Assembly: GCF_032884065.1 (NCBI RefSeq) | Contig: NC_088873.1 | Location: 40,633,403-40,697,402 of the forward strand | Length of the DNA: 64,000 nt | Source of the DNA: Artemia franciscana | Lineage: Eukaryota; Arthropoda; Branchiopoda; Anostraca; Artemiidae | Direction of reading: 5' to 3' | Shown: positions 1 to 10,623 of the stretch, in pieces | Position numbering within the stretch: position 1 is the stretch's first letter | Layout of the letters: each line of letters opens with the position of its first letter | The notes under the pieces: generated by a model | What the model was told of the DNA's origin: nothing | Databases searched by the model: none | The model's input: only the letters and a program-made list of their open reading frames with translations | Position numbers and translations under genes: made by a program

Positions 1-900
1 GAACTGTAGTAAGGAGCGATCCGGCTCAATAGTAACCAAAACTCTAAAAAATTGAATTTTGATATCAATAGCTACATAAAAAGAATCGCATTTTAATGCT
101 GATTTTAAATATATAAGTTTCATCAAGTTTAGTCTTACCCATTAAAAGTTACGAGCCTGGGAAAATTTGCCTTATTTAGGAAAATAGGGGGAAACACCCC
201 CTAAAAGTCGTAGGATCTTAACGAAAATGACACCATCAGATTCAGCGTATCAGAGAACCCTACTGTAGAAGTTTCAAGCTCCTATCTACAAAAATGTGGT
301 ATTTTGCATTTTTTGCCAGAAGACAAATCACGGGTGCGTGTTTATTTGTTTTTTTTTTTTTTTGTTTTTTTTTTTTCCCAGGGGTGATCGTAACGACCAG
401 TGGTTCTAGAATTTCACGAGAGGGTTCAATCTAACGGAAATTAAAAGTTCTGGTGCTTTTTTAAAGTGATCAAGAAAATTGGAGGGCATCTAAGTTCCAT
501 CCCAGGCTTATTTTTATCCAAAAGTCAACGGTTCAAAATTTTGAGATAGCCATTTTATTCAGCATAGTCGAAAATCATAATAACTATGTATTTGGGGGTG
601 ACTTACTCCCCCACAGTTCCTGGGGGAGGGGCTGCAAGTTACAAACTTCAACCAGTTTTTACATATAATAATGGTTATTGGGAAGTGTACAGACGTTTTC
701 AGGGGGATTTTTTTGGTTTTGGGGGTAGGGTTGAGGGAGGGGGCTATGTGGGAGGATCTTTCCTTGGAGAAATATGCCATGGGGGAAAAAATTCAATGAA
801 AAGGGCGCAGGACGAATCTGGTCACGTTAGAAAAAAACGTCAAATTCAGAGCTTAATATACAATACTGGGTGTTCGGAACCTCTCTATTATGGAGTATAA
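1..900 (+). repeat. Long interspersed repeat family L, copy 1
   Basis: A repeat of about 0.9 kb that begins with GAACTGTAGTAAGGAGCGA and ends in a G-rich tail near 690-800. A second direct copy starts at 1165, and inverted copies lie at 4710-5575 and 21200-22385. Landmarks shared by all copies are AGTTACGAGCCTG, a stretch around GCCAGAAGACAAATCACG followed by a T-rich run, and ATGGTTATTGGGAAGTGTACAGACG. The copies differ by substitutions and small gaps, so this is an old dispersed family. The short open frames in it are not conserved between copies and I do not call them genes. It may be a non-autonomous element; no protein domain was seen. Confidence 0.85.
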
Positions 901-1164
901 TTTGAAAATAACATAACTATACGAGCGATAAAACATATATACCACAACCATAACTCAGCTAACGAAAGAACGGCTAAGAGATAACACAACTATAAAGCGA
1001 AAACAGGTGAAAACTAACGGGAAAATAAACGAACTAAGAGGTGGAAGGGGCCCAGAGAAAAAATATAATCCTTCTTCAATTTTGAGCCTAACTTCCGCAA
1101 AGGAGTAATAATGTCAGAAGCCCCGAAATACCGAATTATTTTCTTTTCAAACAGTTCGTGGTAA

Positions 1165-1862
1165 AGAACTGTAGTAAGGGGCGACCCGGCTCAATAGTAA
1201 ACGGAACTCTAAAAAACGGAATTTTGATGCTAAAAGATACATCAAAAGAATCGAATTTTCACGCTGATTCTAAATATATAAGTTCCAATTAATTTAGTCT
1301 TTGTCATCAAAAGTTACGAGCCTGAGAAAATTTGCCCTATTTTGGAAAAAAGGGGGAAACATCCCCTAAAAGTCATAGAATTGACTTAACGAAAATCACA
1401 CTATCGCATTCGGCATATCAGAGAACTCTATAGCAAAAATTTCAAGCTCCTATCTAAAAAAATGTGGAATTTTTTGCCAGAAGACAAATCACGGGTGCAT
1501 GTTTATTTGTTTGTTTGTTGTTGTTTTTTTCTGTTCCCCAGGGGTCATCGTATCGACCAGGTGGTCTTAGAGTGTTGCAAGAGGGCTCATTCTTACGGAA
1601 ATGAAAAGTTCTAGTGCCCTTTTTAAGTGATAAAAAAATTGGAGGGCAAATAGGCCCCCTCCCACGCTAATTTTTTTCCAAAAGTCAACAGATTAAAATT
1701 TTAACATAGCCATTTTGTTCCGCATAGTCGAAAACCATAATAACTATGTCTTTGGGAATGACTTACTCCCCCACAATTCCTGGGGGAGGGGCTGCAAGTT
1801 ACAAACTTTGACCAGTGTTTACATATAGTAATGGTTATTGGGAAGTGTACAGACGTTTTAGC
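1165..1862 (+). repeat. Long interspersed repeat family L, copy 2
   Basis: Second direct copy of the family that starts at position 1. It begins with GAACTGTAGTAAGGGGCGACC and runs through the same landmarks to ACAGACGTTTTA near 1860, where it stops short of the G-rich tail present in copy 1. A 260-bp spacer (901-1164) without recognisable features separates the two copies. Confidence 0.85.
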
Positions 1863-1952
1863 CAAAAAAAAAATTAATATACTAATTTCATTTCAATAAT
1901 TTATGTGCGGAGAGCCAAAATCAAACATGCATTAATTCAAAAACGTTCAGAA

Positions 1953-2219
1953 ATTAAATAAAAAAAACTAGTTTTTTTAACAGAAAGTAAGGAGCGACAT
2001 TAAAACTTAAAACGAACAGAAATTACTTCGTATATGAAAGAGGCTGCTTCCTCATCAACGCCCCGCTCTTTACGCTAAAGTTTTTTACTGTTTTAAAAAG
2101 AAGAGTTGAGAGAAAGAGTCAAACGCAGCCTCTTTCATATACGAAGTAATTTCTGTTCGTTTTAAGTTTTAATGTCGCTCCTTACTTTCTGTTAAAAAAA
2201 CTAGTTTTTTTTATTTAAT
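1953..2219. repeat. Fold-back element FB1
   Basis: Near-perfect inverted repeat that starts ATTAAATAAAAAAAACTAG and ends with its reverse complement. The arms are roughly 95 bp and contain GTAAGGAGCGACATTAAAAC and a Cys-free, non-coding AT-rich remainder; the loop is about 75 bp and holds GCCCCGCTCTTTACGC. Related fold-back elements lie at 3877-4180, 16193-16370 (half), 20622-20915 and 20990-21195. This has the form of a non-autonomous MITE or foldback transposon. No transposase is present and no target duplication is obvious. Confidence 0.85.
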
Positions 2220-2829
2220 CTAAAGCAGAGCCAATGCATTATCGTTGATTAAGCGAAGAGCAATGCGTCGTCAGAGTGTAATTTCGTATTTCTTGACCAT
2301 TTGTATAGAAGAAATAATGGTAGAAATCTAGAAAGGGTCTGCCCTATCTTGCCGTAGTGGGATAGATATCTGCTAGGCAATACAGGACAATCTATCTCAG
2401 CTGCAACAAACTGCCGAAGGACCTGAAATTTGAATACGGTGGTGAGGCTCCATAATAGCCAAAACGAGAAGAAGAACAAAAGAAACAAGGAGTCCCATTC
2501 AATGGAAAATCGAAAATTTTAGGGGTATATCCATAGGCCGAAAATGCATTACTCCCCTTCGACGGGAATGTCGAGGAACTCAAGTGTGTTTATTGTAATA
2601 CCAGTTGGTGGTACTGGAAAATATATTTCTGGCTCGCATATCAAAGGCGAGGGCAGCTTCACCAGTGTAAAAAGCCCCTATGGGCGGGACGTGAAATTTC
2701 AACAAAATCGAAGTCTGAGTCCACAAAGCATCCGCTAAAGCTTTGCACGAAACGCTACACGATTGCGAGAAATAGTCACTCAAGAAAGAAGAGGCAAGAG
2801 CGTTGGACACATTCAATTACCTCTATAGT

Positions 2830-3240
2830 CATTATATACCCCGAACCAACAGGTGTCTAGAATTCCCAATAGCAAATTAAGAAGCAGTTGCGACCAGTTT
2901 GATGAGCTATCTCTCATCACCAAAACACATCGCCTTAAGCTATTTGGCGACACCTTGCGTCACCCCAAAGGTACGATATGTCAGTATGTCGTACGATATC
3001 TACAAGCCAGTACCTTTCTAGAGACGACAGTCAGCAGGAAAGAAAAACTCTTTGCCAAAAATTCAAAGGGGACCAAGAACCGTTGGATACTTCCGTAGAT
3101 ATGGTGGGAGGTGGGATAGGGAATGGATAAAGATTGCACGGGAAGCTGCAGCCGACAGATCAAAGTGGTTGTCGGATGTCTGTTGGTCCTGGGCAAGATA
3201 GTTCTTCGCCTGGTTCCCACCAAAAAGTAAGAGTAAGGAA
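2830..3240 (+). pseudogene. Non-LTR retrotransposon C-terminal fragment
   Basis: A reading frame from 2853 contains RLKLFGDTLRHP, which resembles the RLRWFGHVLRxP signature downstream of the reverse transcriptase in many LINE proteins. After a frame change near 3100 the frame continues with WIKIAREAAADRSKW, matching the usual closing W..ARxAxxRxxW segment. It is broken by frameshifts and has no catalytic RT motifs, so it is a dead 3' remnant. The flanks (2220-2830) may hold more of the same element but are too decayed for me to assign. Confidence 0.5.
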
Positions 3241-3876
3241 GCAACTACTCCCTCCTGTGCCTTTTTTCAGTCCCTGGGGACCTAAAAACTTCCAAACAGC
3301 ATCCGATCAAAACTTAACTAAGAATTATCCAAAAATCAAAAAAACACACCTCCAGGTAGATTTGATCCATACAAGCTCTAGGACCCTACATGCAATTGGC
3401 CTACTCTTCGGAAGTACATTTTGGTAGAGAAGGAAGGCATGTTCCAACTCGGTAAAATAAGATTCTTGCAACGAATTCAACTATGAGACCGAAAGGAACT
3501 ACCAGGCTTGAAAAATGTTATGCCCCATCAGCTCAGACGAGAAGGATTTACTGTACTTGAATATTTTTGATTAGCAAATACCAAAGGATTAACCAGATTC
3601 AGAATATTTTTCGATAAGCATTGAACTACAATGGGTTTTCCAAACCAGATCAAAAGGAGTGCTGGAATTAATTTCAATGATCGAAATTCATTATTTTAAT
3701 CAGCTTGGAGGGCATGTACCCTGGGCCAAGGGGACGGGGCCTCATAGCATAAGCAATTTTAGCCAAAAGCTCTTAAGTGTTGGAAATACATTTTTAAAGT
3801 CTGATCAGTTCGAAATTTATAGAGAGCATGCCCTGGGCCAACGAAACTTGAACGCAAATATAATTTTTTGTTCGAT
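3241..3876. other. Stretch without assignable feature
   Basis: I see no gene here. The only structure noticed is a short imperfect duplication of GAGGGCATGTACCCTGGGCC (near 3709) and GAGAGCATGCCCTGGGCC (near 3823). Confidence 0.4.
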
Positions 3877-4180
3877 TAAATAAAAAAAAAAAACAAGTTT
3901 TTTTAACTGAAAGTAAGGAGCGACATTAAAACTTAAAACGGGCAGAAATTACCCCGTATATGAAAGGGGCTGTTCCCTCTTCAACGCCTCGCTCTTTGCG
4001 CTAAAATTTGACTCTTTCTGTCAACTCTACTATTTAAAATAGTAAAAACTTTAGCGAAAAGAGCAGGGCGTTGAAGAGGGAACAGCCCCATTCGTATACG
4101 GGGTAATTTCTGTTCGTTTTAAGTTTTAATGTCGCTCCTTACTTTCAGTAAAAAAAAACTGTTTTTTCATTCAATTTTTG
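3877..4180. repeat. Fold-back element FB2
   Basis: Inverted repeat of the same family as 1953-2219, bounded by poly-A or T blocks next to ACTGAAAGTAAGGAGCGACA on the left and its complement on the right. The central loop contains CGCTCTTTGCGCTAAAATTT and a reversed copy of the same motif. It is non-coding. Confidence 0.85.
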
Positions 4181-4439
4181 AACGTATTTTAGTTAATCCA
4201 TATTTTGATTTCGGCTCTCCGCAGATGAATAATTAAAGCGAAACTTGCATATTTATTTATTTGGCTAAATGGCTTTCCCATAGTTTTGATCGAATGATTA
4301 TGAGAAAAAAGGAGGGAGAGGAGGCCCAGTTGCCCCCACCCCCACCCCAATTTTTGGGTACTTAAAAAGGGCACTAGAACTTTTAGTTTTTTACGAACGT
4401 TTTCATTAGTAAAAGATATACGTAACTTACGAATTAGCT

Positions 4440-4715
4440 TACGTAACAAACCTCTATATTCGTATGTTTTTATTACGTATATGAGAGGGTTCGCCCACTC
4501 GTCAATACCTCGCTCTTTACTCTAAAGCTTAAATTTTGTCCCCTGAATCAAAAAGGCCGTAGAATAAATAGTTGAAATTACTAAAAATACTTTAGCGTAA
4601 AGAGTGAGGTATTAGGAGGAGGTGAACCCCTTATATGCGTAATATTTTCTGTTTGTTTTAAGTTTTAATGCTACTCCTTACTTTCAGTTGAGAAAACTTT
4701 TTCATACTTATTTTT
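4440..4715. repeat. Diverged fold-back element
   Basis: Imperfect inverted repeat around 4450-4700: TTACGTATATGAGAGGGTTC near 4474 pairs with GAACCCCTTATATGCGTAAT near 4623, with CTCGCTCTTTACTCTAAAGC inside. The right half ends in the same GCTACTCCTTACTTTCAGTT border as the other fold-back elements. It is an older, more diverged subfamily member abutting an inverted long repeat. Confidence 0.65.
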
Positions 4716-5575
4716 TCATTGTTTTTGTAAATAATGCTAGAAAATGCTGCGCCCCCTTCATGGAAATCTTCTTCCCCCATGACAAATTCCTCCATGGAAA
4801 GTTTTCCCCCACATAACCCCCTCTTCTCAACCCCTCCTTCCAAACAAAAAAATCCCCCTGAAAACGTCTGTGCACTTCCCAGTAACCATTACTATATGCA
4901 AACACTGGTTAAAGTTTGTAACTTGCAGCCCCTCCCACGGGGACTTTGGGGGAGTAAGTCGTCCCCAAAGACATAGTTATAAGGTTTTTCTACTATGCTG
5001 AATAAAATGGCTGTCTCAGAATTTTGATCCAACAACTTTGGGAAAAAATGAGCGTGGGAGGGGGCCTAGGTGCCCTCCAATTTTTTTTGTCACTTAAAAA
5101 GGGTACTAGAACTTTTCATTTCCGTTCAAATGAGCCCTCTCGCAAAATTCTATTACCACTGGGTTGATACGATCATCCCTGGAAAAAAAAACAAACAAAA
5201 AACGAAAAAAAAAGAACAAACAAATGAACACGCATCCGTGATTTGTCTTCTGGCAAAAAATATGGAACTTGTACAATAGGGTTCTCGAATGCGCTGAATC
5301 TGATGGTGTGATTTACGTTAAGATTCTATGACTTTTAAGGGGTGTTTCCTCCTATTTTCTAAAATAGGACAAATTTTCTCAGGCTCGTAACTTTTGATGG
5401 GAATGACTAAACTTAATGAAACTTATATATTTAAAATCAGCATTAAAATGCGATTCTTTTGATGTAACTATTGGTATCAAAATTCAAAACTCCATTTTTT
5501 AGAGTTTTGATTACTATTGAGCCGGGTCGCTCCTTACTACAGTTCGTTACCACGAACCGTTTGATTGGCTTGAAA
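4710..5575 (-). repeat. Long interspersed repeat family L, inverted copy
   Basis: Reverse-complement copy of the family at position 1. It opens with the C-rich equivalent of the G-rich tail (4740-4860), continues through AACCATTACTATATGCAAAC and ends with CGGGTCGCTCCTTACTACAG at 5521-5545. With the two direct copies it makes the left 5.5 kb a palindrome-prone cluster. Confidence 0.85.
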
Positions 5576-6930
5576 CTTAGAGTGTATAGCCTAAGACAAG
5601 AAGGCCTCAAAGCTAACACATTTTTAGTCAAGAGGGCTTAATTCCATTAAATGGCCCAACAACTTTGAGACTGGTAATAACGGCATTAGTATTGGTAGTA
5701 CTCATTCGTAATACCAAGAGTAGCAGTCGGACTACTATGAAGTGGGGTATCATTTGATAGGAAACAAAGTGGAAAAGAGAATAATGTGCTAACTCTGGTA
5801 ATCCCATGGCAATATGACTTCAAGGTGGAAACACAAATGTGACTTCAAAAATATTTGGGATATCTTGCCCATTTCTAACCGATCTACGCCCGAGCTGCAA
5901 AATTTCGGTGAGGCGATGCAAAAGTGTTTGAAGTCCTGGCTCAGTTTAAAAAGGGCTAAGTCCAAGCTGCGGACTGCCTCGGTCAGCATATTGGACCTTT
6001 TTTGAACTAGAATAGTGCAAAAATTAGTGATATTTATGACTGAGAACTCAATGTAGGCATCTGGCTCCTCTGTCACCTCTAGTCCCACATACCATGGCCC
6101 ATTTTTTAGCAGATAGACATACATGTCGCAGAGCGTTTGAACTGGATTTATAAAACAAGAAAAACGTCAGTCTGTAGCCCCTTAAACACCAAACCCAGGC
6201 CTCACAAACCTTTTTCGAACCGAAATAGCACAAGGCTTTCAATCTCTGTGATATGGGAGTAAAAGGCCCTCAATCGGGTGACTGGCCACTTAATTAATGG
6301 CAGGACTACGATTTTCTCAAACTCCCCTTATAGGCTTGGCTATCATTTGCGCTCTATCAAAAACAAAACACATTTTAAATAGCTTTTTCTTTTTTCCTTG
6401 CAACTCATAATTTTATTTTTAAAACTCCGAGCATTCTATTTTTTTATATTATCATATTTTAGAGAATCTAGTTTCATCAAATCTAATATGTAATAAATTT
6501 CCTTTAATACTTTCTTCCTGAAAAATACCAATGTATAGAAAATCAGTAGGCGAATCATTTATTGATTCACTAATTCAAAAGATTACTTCACCAAACTAAA
6601 CTAATTGTTTCAAAAATTCATCTAGGTATCCATTTTCATTACTTTTAGAGAAATGGAAGAAAAAAAAAATGTCCTTATAAGACATTAAAACTAAACTGTA
6701 AGTCATCCATGAATTAGTAATATGAAAATTCGTTTTTTCTTCCCTGTGAAGTTGAATAGTTTTGGGAAGAAACCAAGAAACGAGGATAATTTGTCTTGTC
6801 GCTTTTTTCGACTAGCTGAAAAAACTTTCAAATCTTAGTTCCTTAATTATTCTTTTTTTTTGTTTATCAAACTATCTGTTTGATAAATAGACTTTACCTG
6901 TTTACTGATTTATTTTCCTGAGTGAAAATG
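5576..6930. other. Unassigned AT-rich stretch
   Basis: No gene recognised. Overlapping open frames on both strands at 5789-6242 lack family motifs and start or stop arbitrarily. From 6340 on the sequence is simple and AT-rich. Confidence 0.4.
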
Positions 6931-7181
6931 ACTTTGGTAATGGTAAGGATTACGGTTGGTTTATGGTTCAAAAAAAAAAGAAAAAAAAAACAGTAAGTTC
7001 ACTTGCAAAAAATATTTATGGCAATGGCAAGGATTACGGTAACAAGGATTACTTTTTATGGTCTACAGAGCAAGATCAGAGAAAAAGAGTTTATTTTTAA
7101 AATTTCAATGGTAATGACAAGGATTACGGTATATGGTTTACGGTGCAAGTACATAGAGTTTAGTTGCAAAAAATGTTAATA

Positions 7182-7364
7182 GTAACAACATTTGTTACAA
7201 CTATTGTTACTTGTCATTATCATGTGAATGTAATGACAAGTAACTTCACACGGTAATGTGAAGTTACCGTCACATTACGTGACGTAACTTACGTCACGTA
7301 CATGTGACGTGTGACACGTCACATGTGTTTTCTCATTCTCTTTGAGAAATTCTTAAAGAGAATG
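7182..7364. repeat. Chain of consecutive hairpins
   Basis: Successive perfect or near-perfect palindromes: 7182-7198 (7-bp stem), 7206-7244 (14-bp stem GTTACTTGTCATTA), 7240-7267 (10-bp stem), 7277-7299 (11-bp stem ACGTGACGTAA), 7300-7326 (13-bp stem ACATGTGACGTGT) and 7334-7364 (10-bp stem). The middle part is dense in TGACGT/ACGTCA. It lies at the start of a segment that ends in a GAATT-type tail at about 7504. Confidence 0.8.
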
Positions 7365-7504
7365 TTTTATCTCTTTTTTTTCTCTCTCTGCTTCACTTTC
7401 AATTTTTTGTGGTCATGGTCCTCAACAAGTTCGCTTCCAGGATCTTTGTTATTATTGGTGTCACATTTTAGTTTTATTTGAATAAATTGAATTGAATTGA
7501 ATTA
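7365..7504 (+). mobile_element. Probable retroelement 3' end with ATTGA tail
   Basis: T-rich stretch followed by TTTTATTTGAATAAATTGAA and three or four ATTGA repeats ending at about 7504. AATAAA next to a short tandem pentanucleotide tail is typical of the 3' ends of several LINE and LINE-dependent SINE families. Array sequence resumes directly afterwards at TAATGGCAAGGAT, so this end and the hairpins before it probably came in together. No coding part is visible. Confidence 0.45.
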
Positions 7505-8100
7505 ATGGCAAGGATCGTGGAACAAGTTTCACAGTACAAGAACAGAAAAAATAGAGTCTATGTTTATTGACAAGGATTACAGTACATGGTTTACAGTCTA
7601 AGAAAAGAGAACCAGAGTTTACTTATACAAAATATTTGTGCTACTGGCAAGGATTACGGTATGAGGTTTGTGGCACAAGAACAAAAAACAAGGAATTTAC
7701 TTTAAAGAAAATATGGCAATGACAAGGATTACAATATACGATCTACATTGCGAGAACAAAGATACAGATTTAATTTGTTTACTAATTTACTTTACATGGA
7801 GGTAACTGATTCAAGTTTAAATCAGATTCGCTTCATTTTCTCTATGTAGGAGCCAATTTTATTTGTTCAAGCCCAAAGAACACAGAATTAAAAAAAAAAA
7901 AAATACTTAGAAAAACTGGTGCAATTCAGCAAGCCATTTCTATATGATGAAAGATGTCATCAATTTTTAATCTATCCAAAAATAACCGTAAAAAAATCAG
8001 AGAAGTAAAGAGCTACATTAAAACCTAAAACAAGCAGAAATAAAGATATATAATAGGTCAATCTTAACAACTAGATTAAATAGGTTTGTGAGTATTAATT

Positions 8101-10623
8101 TAGTTTTATTGTTTATTTTTACAGTTTAGTTTGGTTAATAAAACTTCGAAAACATCAATTGGTAATCTCTGAAACAATCTCTTTTGTTTGCTGAAGCCAA
8201 GTTGTTTATGGTAAACGGATAAATGATTCGCCAATGGAGTCTCAATACATTTGAAAAGAATGAATTGAAAAGGAAAAAATATTTTAAAGAAAATTTATTG
8301 AAGTTTAGAATGGCTCTGTGACGTTTTGCAGAAGAAGAATAAAAAATCCTGCTTCTCACTTCCCTAGAAAATCACTAAATTACCAACAAATTTCGCAAGA
8401 AATTATCTGCAATCCATAGTTGGATTACCTTTTTGATAATCCAACTCGGGCCAATTTTTTTATGGAGATGGATAAATGATTCGCCAATGGAGTCTCAATA
8501 CATTTGAAAAGAATGAATTGAAAAGGAAAAAAAAATTAATGTAAATTTACTGAAGTTTAAAATGGCTAGGTGACGTTTTGCAGAATAAGAATCAAAAATC
8601 CTGCTGCCCACTTCCCAGGAAAATCACCAAAATTACCAACAAATTCCGCAAGAAATTATCTGCAATCCAACTCGGGCCAATTTTTTTTTTATGGTAAATT
8701 GATAAATGACTCGCCAATGGAGTCTCAATACATTTGAAAAGAATGAATTGAAAAGGAAAAAATATTTTAAAGAAAATTTATTGAAGTTTAGAATGGCTCT
8801 GTGACGTTTTGCAGAAGAAGAATAAAAAATCCTGCTTCTCACTTCCCTAGAAAATCACCAAAATTACCAACAAATTTCGCGAGAAATTATCTGCAATCCA
8901 TAGTTGGATTACCTTTTTGATAATCCAACTCGGGCCAAATTTTTTTATGGAGATGGATAAATGATTCGCCAATGGAGTCTCAATACATTTGAAAAGAATG
9001 AATTGAAAAGGAAAAAAAAATTAATGTAAATTTACTGAAGTTTAAAATGGCTAGGTGACGTTTTGCAGAATAAGAATCAAAAATCCTGCTGCCCACTTCC
9101 CAGGAAAATCACCAAAATTACCAACAAATTCCGCAAGAAATTATCTGCAATCCAAATCGGGCCAATTTTTTTTTTATGGTAAATTGATAAATGAGTCGCC
9201 AATGGAGTCTCAATACATTTGAAAAGAATGAATTAAAGCAAAAAATGTGTTTTCATGAAAGTTTATTGAAGTTTAGAATGGCTAGGTGATGTTTTGCATA
9301 AGAAGAATAAAAAATCCTGCTTCCCACTTCCCTAGAAAATCACCAAAATTACCAACAAATTCCGCAAGAAATTATCTGCAATCCATAGTTGGATTACCTT
9401 TTTGATAATCCAACTCGGGCCGAATTTTTTTTTATGGAAATAGACAAATGAATCGCCAATGGAGTCTCAATACATATGAAAAGAATGAATTGAAAAGGAA
9501 AAAAAATTAATGTAAATTTATTTAAGTTTAGAATGGCTAGGTAACGTTTTGCAGAATAAGAATCAAAAATCCTGCTTCCCACTTCCCAAGAAAATCACCA
9601 AAATTACCAGCAAATTCCACAAGAAATTATCTGCAATCTGTAGGCTAGTTAGATTATCTTTTTGATAATCCAACTCAAGCCAAATTTTTTTATGGTAAAT
9701 GAATAAATGATTCGCCAATGGAATATCAATACATTAGAAAAGAATGAACTGAAAAGGAAGAATGTTTAATAAAAATTTATGGATCCCTAGTTGGATTATC
9801 TTTTTGATAATCCAACTGGGGCCGAATGAAAAACAGATTCGGGTCCTTCATAATTTTTTTTCACCTGATACCCAGAGAAAGTGTGAGTTGCTTATGGCCA
9901 AGTTGGCTTATCCTAACACTCTTTAATATTTTTTAATTAATTAATTAAACCTTAATTAATTAATCTTTCAAGATAATCTTATACCCTTGAGATTTATAAA
10001 TTTTACTTTTTAAATTAATCTACATCGAGAAACATATTTTTCCGTAGAGATAAAAAATCCTACACCTCGAATGTTTAATTGAGTTGGTGGAATCATACGC
10101 TACTCCCCTGCCTAGCTTGTGATTTTGGGGATTATGCAAATGGATTCTGGATTTTTTTTTTTTTAATTATTGTTAGGTGGTATTTTTTGTCTCCCCTGTT
10201 CCTTCCTGGTCATGGAGCCTCACGGAGGAAATTATGTTGTAGATGACTTGTATTGTAAATTTATTGACATATAAGAACTCAGATTACTAGTACAATGAGT
10301 AACTGATTCACTTGTGTATCTATACAATCACAAAAAGAGGCTTAATTCACCGAGAAACAGAGTTTAGGTATAAAAAAGTGTTGTGATTTAAAACTTTCTT
10401 TTCTTTCTACTGGCTTAGAACTTCCCACAGGAGAACCAGTCAGAAGAATAACATCCAGTTCTTTCTATTGGCTAAAAATTCCACATTTTCATAAAGACGA
10501 GATTAAGTGTCTCTGCAGAAATAAGGTATTTTATGATTGGCATACAAAAATACGCCACAGATCTAAACAAATCAAGCTAAACCGTAATTAATGCCATAGA
10601 ATTATAGTTAGATAGCCAGTCTT
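8101..10623. repeat. Large inverted repeat, left arm
   Basis: This arm is the reverse complement of 17980-19523. Its outer end begins TAGTTTTATTGTTTATTTTT; its inner end is GATAGCCAGTCTT. The outer 1.7 kb (about 8210-9840) holds six to seven copies of a 230-255 bp tandem unit, and the inner part (9840-10623) is single-copy and closely matched in the other arm. The arms bracket Siah exons 2 and 3. I see no clear target duplication outside the arms and no transposase, so it could be a foldback element, two opposed insertions, or an inverted duplication. Confidence 0.85.
8210..9840. repeat. Tandem array, unit about 240 bp
   Basis: Units begin near 8210, 8460, 8692, 8945, 9175, 9432 and 9693, each with GATAAATGATTCGCCAATGG-like starts and CAATACATTTGAAAAGAATG. 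Most units end in a hairpin, GTTGGATTA-TTTTT-TAATCCAAC. Alternating units resemble each other more than their neighbours do, suggesting a two-unit higher-order repeat of about 485 bp. Confidence 0.85.

Larger units (their letters stand above)
6930..7800. repeat. Diverged tandem array with GGCAAGGATTACGG core
   Basis: A loose tandem array in which CAAGGATTACGGTATATGG-like units recur near 6937, 7020, 7112, 7558, 7648 and 7716. Each is followed by a TTTACGGTGCAAGxACA-like segment and a short A-rich spacer. The unit spacing is irregular. A foreign hairpin-rich segment (about 7182-7504) interrupts the array. Confidence 0.65.

Noticed and set aside
559-900. Open frames in the first long repeat
   Set aside because: The frames are not preserved in the other copies at 1165, 4710 and 21200.
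5789-6242. Overlapping open frames on both strands
   Set aside because: No motif, no splice or start context, and unrelated frames of similar length on both strands.
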